Assembly (NCBI RefSeq): GCF_000485595.1
Contig: NW_014578034.1
Location: 24,286 to 88,285, forward strand
Source: Priapulus caudatus
Taxonomy: Eukaryota > Priapulida > Priapulimorpha > Priapulimorphida > Priapulidae
Direction: 5' to 3'
DNA: 64,000 nucleotides
Positions within the stretch are counted from its first letter, which is position 1. Every line of letters starts with the position of its first letter. A program made the position numbers and the translations under genes. A model generated the notes under the pieces. The model was not told the DNA's origin and made no database searches. It saw only the letters and a list, made by a program, of their open reading frames with translations. Shown here piece after piece: positions 10,933-24,238 of this stretch.

Positions 10933-12785
10933 TATGTTATATATACATATGATGTGTGTTTGTTTCAGCATACATGCTGTGAGCTGTTGTCGGTCAGGTG
11001 TTTGTGGCTTCATCAACAGCTGCTTGATGAGCAAGCATCCGTCATCAAGAATGAAATCTTAGCCCTCATAGAATCTGGTAAAGATTAGCAGGATGTATAA
11101 ACATTAACAGCTTATAATACAATTTCAATACCATACAAAGCTTTTGTAAACATCTTTTTTTATAATGCATGCCAAGTCAAAATATAACTGTGTGTTAATT
11201 AGCTATTATTTGAGCTTGACTGTAATGCTTTACTGTTATTGTCCATGTGTGACTGACTGCCAAAGACTGTACACGTGCATTCTTGTTTGTCATTTCTGCA
11301 GTGTCATCAAAGGAGTCGATAATGACTGGTGGCGAGAGCAGGTATGATCGTTAATTGCATATGGATTGCATTGTGTAATGCCATTCAATGGAGAATAACG
11401 GAAGTGGGAATGTAGTACGAAATTACGAAAGTAGGAAATTCAAACAAACGAATCACAGTTATTCACATTCAAAAAACGTAGATATTATCTGAAATAACTT
11501 ATACATTCGTTGGTAACTGTATTTCAAAATTTGCTTTTCTTTGTTACAAGGCAAATTGAGGAGTTCCACATAGAGGCTGGCCATATATGTCTGTACTATT
11601 ATGAGTACAAAAAAGCTAAAAGCCATTTTTTGGCTAGCACCAAATTGCTTGGAATGGAGCTAGACTTTACTGGTGAGTTATGTTTATTTACTGCGGAATT
11701 GTTGATCCACCATACCCTAAAGTAGATTCATAATGCGGTTTGAAAATTGTAGATGAATAAATGTGTCAGTCTTGTCCATCTGATAGTAAAATCATAGAAA
11801 AAGCTAACAACTAGTCAATTTTTTTTAAATGCCACCATCGTATCAACAGCAAGTGCAGTGGTTGGCCCCGTTTCATGGCATGCTGTCTTAGAAAATTGTA
11901 TATCAACAGCAATAAACCACCATCAATGGCCCACTTAATGCTTTTCCTTTTTTTAGTGCCCTTCACATAAATTCCATGTTGCATAAGTTATCACACGTTA
12001 TCCTGCGTAAAAAGAGTTGCGATCCAACAGCCCGTGGTGCCCTAAAATATCTGATTAAACTAAAGGCAACACTTAACTGTGCTCTAAAAAATTCAACCCT
12101 TATAATATAACATACACTAATTTTCTATTACAGGTGCGCTGGGGAAAAGAACAAAGTTTCAGCAGTTTGATATTACACAGTTAGTGCTTAATATTAAGCA
12201 TTTAGCAGCATCTGCTGGAAGAGTCAGTGACCTGGAACAATGTGCAAATCCTGAGCGATTACCAAAAGTAAACAATCATATATGAACCAGTTATTGTAAC
12301 CATGTGACGAAAATCATTAATTAAAAATGTTCTTCTATCAACATGAGAGAGTATGTGACATATAAGGAAACTCTCATTGACTTTAGTTATTTTAGATAGC
12401 ACTACAGAGTGAATGGGTAGGAGAACACACCAAGTTCACCGATTTCTTAGTGGGGTTTCCTCTAGCTGCGAATCTTACAATATGGTAAATTTCAGGATGT
12501 TATCCTAGAAGATGACACTCTGTTGAGTGCTGTGAAGCTCACCGATTCATCTGAATCTCTTGTCACGAACTTGACTGGCACTGAGCAGGCGCTTTTGCTA
12601 GGGCTGTGGTAAGTTGCCGGATTAGTGACCTGTGTGAGATGATTGGTTGTTCATGCTTGCCTTGTTTGTAACTGCTAATACACAAGGGCTTTCTTAATGC
12701 TTAAAACTGTATTTTCAGTGCCCAAGTTAAGAAAACAAGTCCTGCAGACAAGCTACGCAGTGAAGAGTTGGGAGCATTTCTAACT
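9337..12785 (+). CDS. TTC27: TTC27 exons, N-terminal half
   Basis: Exons are 9337-9514, 10200-10326, 10519-10650, 10969-11077, 11302-11341, 11551-11672, 12134-12267, 12496-12608 and 12719-12785. Each is preceded by AG and followed by GT, and the split codons join (for example AG|G for Arg between the first two). This part carries the conserved N-terminal region: the EGDY start, the RLIF then QNNWTGP motif, an ARMVLVSSQQL helix, the LYYYEYKKAK motif and GALGKRT. A foldback, a MITE and an ATACAT microsatellite occupy the introns. Confidence 0.92.
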
Positions 12786-13962
12786 GTGAGTGTTATGTGT
12801 TTATTAAATGTCCTTATTTCCAGTGTGCTGAGTGATTATAAGTGTGGCCAGCTTCTTATTTATAAAAAACTTCATTCATATTTTTTTCATTATTTATTTA
12901 TTCATAAAAGCTATATTGTGTATTACTGAATATTAACAGGGAATGTAAATCGCCTATTAGGTTAGAAATGTATGACTGAATAAGTGATGGATTTTTGAGA
13001 AAAATCAGTCAGTAAAAAACACAGTGTGTGTACAATAATCATATTCAGCATCCCATTTGCAAGTATTGATGCGTTAATAAATTATGCATTATTGCTTTGC
13101 AATGCCAGGCTGTCATACATGTTTAGTGCTAGTGAGAAAGCGCAGTAGCCAAGGAGAAATGCAGAGTTGGTGTTTTTGCGAAAGCCGTGCTTTTAGCACG
13201 TTTATAATATGCAAGGTTTATTTTAAGTACAGCTTTGTTGCTGGCATAGAAGCCAGCCTGTAAGCAACTAGCCTGTACACAGGCACTTGATAGCAGCTAG
13301 GGTGATAATAATGCTAACGTGAAAAATTGGTGTTAGCGCAAAGGCCCAGTTACTGAAACCTATATGCAGAGTTTCTTTAATAAGTGTAGTCCATCTCCTC
13401 GATAATTATGCGTGAGGTGCTGTGCCAGCTGGTGTATCGATTTCCTTGGCCAAGGCCACCGGGCCATGGGCGACAGTTTCCTAGCTGCAGTGCTACATCT
13501 ATTGTTCCTGCAGGTTGGCCCATGCATATGCCCTGAACTGTAAAAGCAGACAGACACAAAGAATGATGTACTGGCTTGAATCGTGTAAATTAATTCAGAG
13601 CTTTGTGCTGATCTTGGTGTTGCATAAATGGATGCTTCCACATATTACTGCCAGTGCTAGTTCTGCTAGTTCTTAGTTGACAGAATGATGCTATGAGAGG
13701 TAGCTCGATCTCACTCCCACTTACTCTCACACTTTGCAACTTTTTCCCACCCCTCTCTCTTCATTTCCTTTCTCCCTTTCTTGCACTTTCTTCCTTTCTC
13801 TTTCTCTCCCCCTATCTCTTTTTCTCCCTCCTTACCTCTCTTTTTACCTCCCTCTTTACCCTCTTACCTCTCTTTTTGTCTATCTCTGTCTCCCTTTGTC
13901 TCTCCCACTCACATCTCCCTCCCTCCCACCTTGCCCTCTCTCTATCTCTCCCTCTCCCTCCC

Positions 13963-14029
<67 letters not shown>

Positions 14030-17000
14030 CTCTGTCTTTTACTCTATCTCTCACATACACACGCTCATTGTTTCTCTCCTTTTCTTTTTCTGCCTTTCTC
14101 CCTCCTACCATACCTCCCTCCTTCCTGAACCAACTGTACGTAGTCTTAGCGATACATACTAGTCGTTGGAATGTGCTGGTTCTCATTGGTTAGTTTGGTC
14201 AACATTGTGCCGTCGATGCTGGTCGGGTTGATGCACTCCTCGTTATTAAACGTTATGTACCACCGTGCACAGGATGCGCCGCTTGTCCCCGCTGTGTGTA
14301 TCAGTCGTATATTGCCATGCCAGATGACATACAGTGCTGTGTGTGAGCTAATCTTGTTGAACTTGCATGTCTGTTTTGAAAAATTTCACCAGATAAGTCC
14401 ATATCTCGTCACAGTGATCAGGTCGTTACAAAATTTACATTTCTGGAAAATAATCTAATGGGTAAAAATACGGTTGAGTTGTGTTGTGAGTTTGTGGCGT
14501 AGGAATTTTAGCACGCTTCTTAATCGCACTTACACTGATGAGTCCACTATCTATGTCAAGGTTACGGTCCCACCACGCACACTGCTTGATGTTCCTGGCA
14601 GGACATGAGCATGTAGCTGGCGCACCTATAGTGATGTAAGATTAGTCAACGTGTAGCAAATGTGCAAGTAAAGACAATATATGTACGAGAGGTAGCTGAA
14701 AGAAACAATATAGTTGTATTATTTTATTTTTATTGCCAAGATCTTGGACACATGATATTCCTGCAACATAAGTCATTTTGATTATATGATTATGTAGTTA
14801 TACATAGTTTGATTATATTAGAAAACAACCAAACTATAATAAATTACTCGTTCCAAATTGAAATTAGAGCAATTGATGTGATTAGGCAATGGAAAATGCA
14901 TTTCGAATTACTGTTTCATGCAGCAGTAAACGTTTCGCATTCGCTTCACTATTGTTAATTTACTTGTTAAATTGCTGTTACGTACCACTGTCTCCTATTT
15001 CTCCCTTGGTTCCAGAATTGCCCTCTGTTCCATCCCGGCCCGGAAGCCCATCCCTGCCAACCTGGCCATCTCTGCCAGGCAATCCTGGTGGACCCTGTAC
15101 ACACTGCCAGCCAAATTTTTTTAGAACGGGTCTCTTTCAACTGCTGCATAGATTACTATACAGCCTACCGTGAGACTAAGCCATAAATATGCAGTAGTAG
15201 AATAATAGGAACGGAAATATATATGCACAGTATTTATGGATTAAAGATTATGTGAGGGATTTGTGGGGTTTTGAACCACAGTCTTTTCCTCTCATGCAAC
15301 AGGTTGACAAACTTTATGTGAACCCAAACTGTGCTGGTACTGGTTGGTCGCCACTCTATAACATTATAACTTATTACCTGTAATGCGTGAAGTAATTAAG
15401 CTGTAAGTGAAAATTTCTGCCAGCATACGTATGCTCCATTTAATCACATATATCAGTCTCGAATCATAATAAATCCGGGAATCATTGATTCCGAGATCAT
15501 AAATGATGGCCAGAGCACGTGAACAGTGCCCATACTATACAGTCAGCCCAACAAGGGCTGCCTAGTTTCCAATACCTACCATTGAAAGCCTAGTAGTTGT
15601 AAATAAAATATTTACATGCGTCACAAGCCTGTCTTCACAAGTATTCAATTATGTAAATTTGTTTACTCTGCATTTCTGACCATTAAAACCAGCCTAAGAT
15701 CACTACCCCTATCGTTATCGTAATCCTATACATGAATAGATTAGTTATGGGAATTTACAATAGGTACTGGTTTAGAGTTGTGAATTCCGACGATGTAAAA
15801 AAATCTTCGAAGTTCATCTAGCACTTTTCATAGCCATTCCTGCGGCTTGTGTGGTCACCTAATTTTACATTAATTTCTATAATTAAATTTGATATCTTTA
15901 TTAGTATATAGTCACACTGTGGCTACTGTGAGCATTATGTATATACTCAAGTATATATGCATGTGTGCGTTTATGTTGCTAATGATGGATGCTCTACTCA
16001 CCTGTTCTGCTGCATGCGCAACAGGCTCACAAGACGTGATAACCACATACAGAATGATGAAAAAACAAGCAGCATTTAGTAGATTCATGTTTGATGCAAT
16101 GTGCTGGTACGAGTGTGCACCAAATGTGCTGTCCTATTTTCCTTCGCCAATACTCATATCTCGCATTTAGCGGATATGACTGCACCTATAAGTGAGTAAT
16201 GTTTGGTGTAGATATGCCATGGGTGTTAGGGCAGGAAAGCGGAAGTATACGGATAGGAGTTTTTCGCGGTGTGGTTGATATTTCAACCAGTCAATCATAT
16301 TTCATCATATATTATAATTTTTTTATCAAATCAATTCATGTTTTATTTTTAGCTTACATTGTTGTTTGTGACATTCATTAATTATAACGTTGCTGTTTAA
16401 ACACGACACAGCCATGCTTCACGGATATCTTATAATAGAATAAAAAAAGTGAATATATTATACAGTAATCTAAGCGCAACTGTTTGGCTGATCGAGACAC
16501 GTAGGAAGTATCAGTTTTAGCTGAGTTTCATCTTTAACGAATTTTAGGATTAAACGAGCATAAATGCAGCAGATGTGTATAGTATAATGCTGCAATAGAT
16601 AATATATGCTGTGATTTGCTTTGCAGTCCTTTGCTGTTGTGGTTTTATATAAAATAATTTTTATTAACACAATATTATTGTGACATAAAGCAGATGTCAG
16701 TAACTTCTGTTCTGTACTCCATGTGAGCTACTTAATACACACACACCTGCACACACAGATGCGCACTCACTGCATGTATACATTTATTCGTTTGCCCTGC
16801 AGTGTGTTTTGTCGTCGCCAAAGGTGTGGGCGACCCAGTTCATGGGCTTGTTGCTACGGTCACAGCTGGAGAGTGACAGCAGACGCAGGGCAGAGCGGAG
16901 CATGATGCAGCTACAGGTGACCTGCTTGCTCGAATACTAGATAAATTATTCGCAAGTCCATCAAACATATAAATCTGTAATGTACGTGTCTCATCTAGCA

Positions 17001-20000
17001 AGCCAACATATAAGGTTGGGTTGCTAGAAGGTTGGATGAATTTCTGGCTAATTGTCTAATAGTTAAGTTGAACTTATCCATTTGATAACTGTGTCCTGTA
17101 ATGCACCTTTACACGTGTACTAAAATGGTAACTGCTGCGGACATACTATTCGGCACTTGTTATGCTTTTCAAAACATATGCAGCTGTCACACCCACAGTT
17201 TTCTACAGATTTGTTATTGGTGTAATTTCGTTTGATACATAACAGAACACTGTGGAAATCTATGGTATAATCTTTTCTAGGCACTCGTTGATGCAGTAGG
17301 AGATGAAATATGTCCCGTTCAAGAGAAGCTGAGACTGTTCCATGCAGTCTGCCTTCCACCGAAATGGTTGGTGGAGGTAATTAAACTCAGTGAGAGGCAT
17401 GGCAGTAATCGGCTGTAAATCAGTTGTTATTGATACACATATATTTTAGTTGGACAAAGACTGTATATTGGAGCTTTGAGGCAGTAGCAAAATATATCAA
17501 TTCTGTAAAAATAATGATTTTTTTTAGATCAGCAATAACCAGTCAGTTAAATGCGTGATGTGCGAGCATGCTGATCGTATGTGGCGATTATTTAACAGAA
17601 GGTGTTGGCGAATCTGCTTCTCAAACTTGGCTCTGTGGCGTCTGCTTTGGAAATCTTTGAGAGACTTCAGTTGTGGGATGACGTCATTGCCTGTCTGCAG
17701 CAGCTGGGAAGGAGAGAACAGGTTAGGATTAATTGAATCTTGTAATCATGTATTGTAATCTTATCTTGATCTTATTATATTATTTGCCATCCCACATTGT
17801 CTTCAATATTCGCATTTTCGATTAGACCTATGCAATCGATGCAAGATATATTGACAGAAAAAGTAGATAATTTAGACGCTTTGTATTATCTACTTTTGAT
17901 TTACGTGAAAGTATATTATTATGGCTTCATATCCCAATGGTTGGCATTCATTTTGAGTATACGACTGAATGTGGATTATACTATTGAATTATTAAAAGCC
18001 TATAATGAGTATAAGAGTATAATATTGGACATTTCTTCGAAGCAGTTGTGCATTTTAATCTTTCTCTGTGTATCATGCAGCTAGCGTCACAATATAATAA
18101 GTTTGACCTTGGTGAGCCAAGGCAGATGAGCAACTCGGTAATCGCTTGCCACTCTCGTGTGCAGGCAGAGAAGATCGTGCGTAAACAGTTAGCTGAGGAT
18201 GAGACTCCCATGCTGTGGTGCATTCTGGGAGATCTCACTCGCGACGCGCAGTATTACGATAAGGCATGGGAGATGTCCGGTCACAGGAGTGCGCGCGCCC
18301 AACGATCTCTTGGTTTCCTGCATCTAGCAAAAAAAGAGGTTGTTATTTATAGTTTGCTTTAATTATCATTATTATTCTCAGTATTAAGACATATATGCTT
18401 ATTTATCTGACATATAGATGACGTGTATATTTAGGATTTGGATAGTTGTTCCCCATCGGTTCACGAGTCGTACCAAGATCTGATTGATTCTTGATCGAAG
18501 TTGGTGACTTAATTTTGTTTCAATGTTGACCAGGGTATTAAAATATAACTTGCCAAAAATTGTAAAATGCTATTACTAAATTGCTAAACCTATTATTTTG
18601 AAGAATTTATGTTTAATATGATGTGTTCACTTTGAATTACTATATTGAGTATAATGCATAATGCAAAATTTAAATTGCAAAAGTAGTTTTAAGTAAGTCC
18701 ATAATAATTTTCCTATTACAAGTAAAAAGTGGATTTGGCTTTTATTTCAGTATGCTGACTGTGTTCCCTGCTTCCAAAAATCGGTTGAGGTCAATCCACT
18801 ACAGGTATATAATTCTAATCTTTCAAAAATTAAAACTTTAAATGTTGTCTTCCGCTTTTGCTGAATTAATATTAATTCTGTTGTTGGTCTCGATATCAAT
18901 ATGCGAATCAATTTTGACTGTGATACGTACCACACTGTTTAGAATCATATAGAGTAAAACACGGTTAACCTTTCAATTTTGCTCAAACAATGGCGGGTGA
19001 TAGTAACTATGGCGATGCTTGCAGAGCTCAGTGTGGTTCTCTCTGGGTTGCTCAGCACTCTTCACCCGGCAGTACGAGCTGGCTGCGACGGCTCTGAGAC
19101 GCTGTGTGACACTCGACCCTGAGGTGTGTAATTCTTTACTGTGCCGGTCAAGCCCTAGTGCTTTCACTGTTATCACCCACTTCCACCACATTCTTGTATT
19201 GTGTTCTCAAGCACGTTTAGAATCACGATCAGTTATAATCATAGCTCTGTACGGATGAAGTGGGGAAAAAATTTAAAGTGTATCTTGCATGACCTTGATT
19301 ATTGTTTGTTGCAGAATTCAGAGGCCTGGAATAATCTGTCTTCCGTTTATATCAAATTACATCAAAAGTGAGTAGTCATATGATGACAAATTATCCCCAT
19401 TACATTACTTTTTTAATGTTATTATACTTTAGTAAAGAATGCATCTTGCAACAACATTCCTAACAGATTTAGTATTGATTCATGTACTACTTTTCAGGTC
19501 AAGGGCACATAAGACATTGCAAGAGGCTTTGAAATTGAGCTTTGAAAACTGGAAGATATGGGAAAATTACCTATTGGTGAGAGTTGTTGTGTACTCATTA
19601 TTTTACTGTTAGGTAGAAAGCCTGTGTTGGATATGATGGGGGATCTCCCTCAAAGTTAAATGTCAGTGTCCCACACCAATTGACCTAATAAAGCCTGTTA
19701 AATTTGTTTGTTTATATGTATTACACACGCAGGTCAGCATAGATTGTGGAGAGTTCGAGGAAGTCATCAATGCCCTGCATCGACTCACGGATATTAAAGA
19801 AAAGTACACAGATACGGAGGTGAATAGAACGGTTGCCTTGGCACAGTGCTGTGATCCTCCTCCTGAGTAAACAGCTATTCGTCTACTGCTTGAAAAGTAA
19901 TCCTATTTCAACCTGACAGGCTGCTCGAAAATATATTGACAAACTCGTGTATTTCTGTGATTATCAGCGGGATATTCAAATAGAGTTTTTATCTGATGTA

Positions 20001-22297
20001 GCAAATTGCGCAGTTTATATCACGCGAGATGTGTTCAGCTGCAGTTACCCGGTGCGTGTTCTTGAGCGACTTATACGTGATTTCTGTAGGTGCTGAGGAT
20101 TCTGATAACGGCAATCACTGATGGGACGAATAACAGTCAGGGCGAATCTGCCTCCAGACTCAAACCTAAGGCCTTGGAACTTATGGGCAAAATGACATCA
20201 CAAGTTACAAACAACCCGGTCATGTGGGGGCTGTATGCACAGCTGACACAGAGTGGGGATGAGGGCGATGCACCAGAGAGTAAGGATAAGGTATACGTTA
20301 GTCAGTGATATTATATATACTAATAGTACAAATCTCTATCAATCCTATAATATCTTGTGGCAGTGCGTTTATATCTATATCTCGTAATTGTGGTAAGCTA
20401 TTGGTTCATATAGTGTGCTGGTAGAGAGTTATATATAATGACTGACATCGTATGGTAATGGTATATGTTACTGATGGGTATCGTTACTGTTAATGCTTGA
20501 TGTCATATTTTGATAGGTAGTAAAGTTAATTATTAATGTCCAACTATTTCTTATTCATTATTATATATTATATATATATTATTAATGTCCAACTTAATAG
20601 TTAATCATTGATTAATGCATTGTATGCCAATGGTTTGTTAGTAATTTATTAACACTTTATGGTGCAGTGATCAAGTTGCATTTTTATTGTACGTGAATGT
20701 ATGCAGCTGTAATTAGGGCATTACATAATATATACATATGCATAATATATAATGTATAGTACATTATATATATATTTATTTGTAGGCACTGAACTTTCTA
20801 CAAAAGGCCCACAGATGTGCCACACATACGTTGGGATGGGAGAAGGGTGCTGAATCCAGGACGCAGGTGTGCCAGTTTGCAGGCAGGCTGGCTACAGGTG
20901 TGTATGTGTGAGTGTGTGTGATGAAATGGAATTGAATCAGGAACACATGAGAGGATATACTCGTATATCCTCCTGATTAGCTGATGCATACATATAGTAG
21001 TACATGGTATCTGTGTAGGAGAATAAACTTATATCTTGCCATGAGGTGACTTAATTTTTGCTCACTTACTATGTTTATATTTACACTAGTATAATAACAT
21101 CTTGACATGCAGAATTCGAAGAACACCTATTAAAATTGGATGCATTGTGATAAAACTTAATTTAAGCTGGCTACATATGGAATAGCACAGCATTTAAGAT
21201 TAATCTAGTGTAGCCTAAGTTTATAGTCTTTTTTATATCATAGTCTGGTATTTTGAATTAAGTGATTTGCTACGTGTGTAACGCAAGCTATAATATCGTT
21301 ACGGCCTATGGTGTAATCGTAACAGTGGTAGTGAAAGGTTCGTGCCTTTTGGCGCGTGTAAGAAATTACCATTAGATAGCGTAGCTTAGCGAAAAGACAG
21401 CGAAAACTGACGAAGGAACAATGTATAAGATATGCAACGAACGGTTATAAAGAAGATCATTAATTGTTATCGTTATAAAGAAGATTATTTAATGTTTTAA
21501 AGAAGAGCACACAAATGTTATAATCCCAAGTTTGAGCATGACGCGTACATGGTCGTCTATCTAACTAAAATCACGGTATACTCCATGAAATACACTAAAA
21601 CAGCAACCAAGGTATATAATAGGTTAAACACAGATCGGTAACCACACACAAAACAGTCTATACTCACATACTTTGTAGCCGTGAATGACCCCTCTCTATC
21701 TCTCACCCTTCTCTTATATTCCCTCTCTCTCTCTCTCTCTCTTGCTAACATGCATGGCTACGTCACGTGATAAAAACCGACCAATGCCCTGGTCAGAACT
21801 GTCCGTGCTTTCGTCAAGATGTGGGACCGCTGCCACCACTTATCGTGATTTCTACCTTGGCATTAATTGCCCCAAGAGTGTTCTGTCGACGAGGTTAACG
21901 TTGCCATAAATTAACTTAGAATTTGCATATGTGAATGGGCGAAATTCCCCTTCACTATACGTGCACTAAATTTTCACTCGATCCTTTATGTGATATAATA
22001 TATTCAGGTTCAAAATCAGGTAAACCTGCCATGTGATGCACTAATGTAGTAATAATGTATTTCACGTACTACTCACGTGTATTTTTCGTATTTTTTTTAA
22101 TGAATATTGTCATGTTGCTTGCAGCCTACTTGGACTGCAGCACCCTTAGGCCGGCTGATGCAATGCAGTTGTTGTCGTCTGCTAAACTCATGCTCAGGGG
22201 AGTCATTGCCAAAGTCAGAGTAAGTTCATCTAATATATATATATATCATCAACATATTTATACTCGTGTATAAATATGTACAGAAATGTTCATGATT

Positions 22298-22328
<31 letters not shown>

Positions 22329-22340
22329 TATCTCTCTTGC

Positions 22341-22431
<91 letters not shown>

Positions 22432-22664
22432 ATACATACATATAGTATATACACATAGTCACAGATATATAATATAGTGATACATTTATCAAAACTGTGT
22501 TGCATTAGCTCCTCATCACATTCTGTTGGCATGTACTGCAGCAACATGGATCTATAATCGGCGAAACGGAAGAGAATCTAGCTGCCAGTCTGGAAGATCT
22601 GGAGCAGCAGCTTAAGGAGATCTTATCTCGGCTGGAACGTCTCAGGACTAACCCCACGAGCTGA
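9337..22664 (+). CDS. TTC27: Tetratricopeptide repeat protein 27 (TTC27), 5' end incomplete
   Basis: Orthologue of animal TTC27 (yeast Emw1), an intracellular TPR protein. The human protein is linked to HSP90/R2TP-associated assembly of the U5 snRNP, and yeast Emw1 to cell-wall integrity; both are family knowledge, not seen here. I traced 22 exons with GT-AG borders and consistent phases, giving about 809 residues against 843 in human. Diagnostic matches include QNNWTGP early, LYYYEYKKAK, GALGKRT, YDKAWEMS then RSARAQRS, VWFSLGC, RRCVTLDPE, NSEAWNNLS and a C-terminal QLLSSAKLMLRG. The stop is TGA at 22662. Only the N-terminal ~35 residues are missing; the first visible exon begins mid-codon (phase 1). 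The longest intron (12786-16802) contains an antisense gene. Orthology is near certain; exact borders are by eye. Confidence 0.95.
9551..10012. mobile_element. Tigger-like Tc1/mariner MITE with TA target site
   Basis: The left end (TA)CAGGTTGAGCATCCCTTATTC and the right end GGAACAAGGGGTGCTGAAGCCG(TA) form an imperfect terminal inverted repeat, flanked by TA at 9551 and 10011. The GGTTGAGCATCCCTTAT terminus resembles that of Tigger-class DNA elements in vertebrate genomes (recalled, not searched). It is non-coding and lies in the first visible TTC27 intron. Confidence 0.6.
10066..10140. repeat. Short foldback, CCCCCAGGGTAC family
   Basis: GGTCCATGTCCCCCAGGGTA pairs with the reverse complement of TACCCCGGGGGGCATAGACC. 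The same termini bound the larger element at 43631-43985, so this is a minimal, core-less member of that family. Confidence 0.7.
10668..10816. repeat. 54-bp inverted repeat next to a TTC27 splice donor
   Basis: 10668-10721 (AATTTATAATTCTTTGTTGG onward) is the inverse of 10763-10816 with about three mismatches. It starts only 18 bases after the exon ending at 10650, and its loop is 41 bases. Confidence 0.85.
10797..10935. repeat. (ATACAT)n microsatellite
   Basis: About 20 tandem copies of a hexamer CATATA/ACATAT. It overlaps the right arm of the preceding foldback. Confidence 0.95.
13217..13222 (-). terminator. Polyadenylation signal for the CTHRC1-like gene
   Basis: AATAAA on the minus strand, about 155 bases beyond the TAA stop. 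It is the nearest canonical signal. Confidence 0.5.
13377..16088 (-). CDS. CTHRC1-like secreted collagen-repeat protein, nested in TTC27 intron
   Basis: A complete five-exon gene on the minus strand. Exons: 16088-16002 (ATG and signal peptide), 15103-14986 (collagen repeat), 14625-14534, 14370-14160 and 13537-13377 (TAA stop). The lengths 87+118+92+211+161 make 223 codons with matching phases 0,1,0,1. The predicted order is a signal peptide (FFIILYVVIT core), then CVQG and about 11 Gly-X-Y triplets (GPPGLPGRDG...), then NIKQCAW, GLISTCKF, CARWYITFNNEEC, QGICMG and a C-terminal SRIIIEE. These match the order of landmarks in collagen triple helix repeat-containing protein 1 (human 243 aa). The family is secreted and, in vertebrates, linked to matrix remodelling and Wnt/planar polarity (family knowledge). 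Borders are by eye; identity is strong. Confidence 0.88.
13960..14035. repeat. (CT)n microsatellite
   Basis: A long TCTCTC run within a broader pyrimidine-rich tract (13740-14110). It lies in the last intron of the CTHRC1-like gene. Open frames through it are repeat translations. Confidence 0.95.
14986..15103 (-). CDS. CTHRC1-like exon 2: collagen Gly-X-Y repeat
   Basis: Begins TGT GTA CAG GGT after an AG acceptor and gives CVQ followed by uninterrupted Gly-X-Y triplets (GPPGLPGRDGQVGRDG...). It ends in phase 1 at a GTACGT donor. Human CTHRC1 has an equivalent Cys-Leu-Gln before its first triplet. Confidence 0.88.
16002..16088 (-). CDS. CTHRC1-like exon 1: signal peptide
   Basis: Reads from ATG at 16088 for 29 codons to a GTGAGT donor in phase 0. 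The peptide has a hydrophobic core followed by polar residues ending in AEQ, and it joins directly to the CVQG collagen exon. I chose this ATG because it gives the correct phase and a signal peptide. A second ATG at 16075 is in another frame. Confidence 0.8.
16803..22664 (+). CDS. TTC27: TTC27 exons, TPR-containing C-terminal half
   Basis: Exons are 16803-16916, 17281-17376, 17599-17721, 18165-18338, 18751-18804, 19025-19123, 19315-19367, 19498-19576, 19733-19819, 20090-20290, 20786-20897, 22125-22219 and 22542-22664. The TPR helices are encoded from about 17599 to 19819 (ALEIFERLQLWDDVIACL, WCILGDLTRD, then YDKAWEMS). The last exon is a predicted coiled helix ending in TNPTS before TGA. All junctions keep frame, so the gene appears intact. 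Confidence 0.93.
22227..22430. repeat. (TA)n and (CT)n microsatellites
   Basis: Alternating TA, CT, TA runs in the last TTC27 intron. Confidence 0.95.
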
Positions 22665-23158
22665 TGTCTGCACTTCGCCGCTGTCATGCTCCACCGGAGT
22701 GCGGATTTCCCCACGATTGACAGTCTGTGTGTAGGTGGACAATCTCAGCGTTTGCGAGGTCGCAGGTAATGTAATGTTCGCTGCCGGGGGACAATGCTGG
22801 CAACATTCCATCTGAAACTCGTATAAGTAAAGATTATAATTTACATCAACGTCTGCAATGTCAATCTGCAATGGCAGTAAATGTTGTCATCAGCACCACT
22901 AGCTATTCTATACTGTCTGGGGACGCAGCCTAGAACATAACAAATGACATAATGAAAGTACAGAAATAGGTCTGAGCTATGTTTGTATGCTGCAATTTCG
23001 TATTTTTGAAGAGCGGGAAAAATTTAGAAATTAAAAATATTTAATTTCATCATGTTCTGAAGTAATGTGCTGCAAAAAAAGTTACTTAATTCAATCAGGT
23101 GCTTTCTGTATCGTACTGAAAAAATCATTTTGTATCATAGTGATACCATTTAGTTGAG

Positions 23159-23164
23159 AATAAA
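23159..23164 (+). terminator. Candidate polyadenylation signal for TTC27
   Basis: AATAAA about 495 bases after the TGA stop. It is the first clear canonical signal found by eye downstream on the plus strand. Confidence 0.4.
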
Positions 23165-23485
23165 TGAAATTATACTCTATAATGAAGAATTATTCTGAAG
23201 GAAATTTATACATTTATCCTTGATCCCATGCTCCTGTCAGCACAAGCATTACTGCTTCCTATAGTTCCCTGCAAATCCTAAAGTTATTTTACATTATCAC
23301 TATAATTGGTATATTTTCAGTCCGCATTCTCATAACTCTGTTTTCTCCCTCTTTTTTACGCTTCCTCCATTCTGTACCCCGTTAACTTGCTGCATATCCC
23401 CTACACCCTCTCCCCCCCCCCATCACATCGGAATGGCAATATCTATTTATCGTTACATTATAATTAATTGGTCCATCGAATAAGC

Positions 23486-23580
23486 AAATTCCAATTCCAA
23501 ATTCCAAAGCAAATTCCAATTTCCAATGGAAATTCCAATTTCCAATGGAATTTCCAAATTCCAATTCCAATTTCCAAAGT
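23486..23580. repeat. ATTCCA-type tandem repeat
   Basis: Degenerate repeats of AATTCCA / TTTCCAATGGAA in both orientations. The overlapping open frames on both strands are translations of this repeat. Confidence 0.85.
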
Positions 23581-24238
23581 CCATCGAAAGCGAAATACTG
23601 CTGCGAAAGTTTTGTATGCTACTAAATGTACACAAAGTAGTGTTACACAAGCGTTATTCAACCAGAAGATGCCACTAGCTGTATCTGCCAGTTTATTTAT
23701 TACTTGCCAGAGCAGTTTATGTATTATTTGATTTATTACATATCTGTATAAAGAGAGAAGGGAGGGGGGGCAGTAAACGGATGTAAAAGTTTTAAAGAAA
23801 ACATGCAGTTTACCAATGTCAACATCCTATTACATGAATCACCATAATATGACTCTGGATTTCTAAAAATCTGATAACAGTATGGCAGTACATGACTATA
23901 TGTAATCATTGCATGCCAGCGATTCGTGTAGCTCATGCAACATTGTACAGACAAGCTGATATAATTTTCCCTTTACCCACGTAATAGGGAAGACATGCGA
24001 CAGTGCTAAATTGTCACTTGTAGGTTGGTCAAAAAGGCATTTTTACCGTGTTGCTAAGTGGAACATCCATAATCATTCTGACTACGAATTTTATGGCCTT
24101 GCTCAACTGTCCCCCATCCGCAACATAACGCGTGAACTAGTTTACGAAACATTAGCATTAACATTAACATAACTAACATTATCACGTGTAAACCCTAAAC
24201 TGGAGACGTCCCATAAAGAAATATAGTCGGTATAGTGG

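Noticed and set aside
13693-14193. 166-codon plus-strand Leu/Ser frame
   Set aside because: CT-rich intronic sequence of the antisense CTHRC1-like gene; no codon signal.
15240-15300. tRNA-like GGTTTTGAACCAC
   Set aside because: No cloverleaf arms could be built around it.
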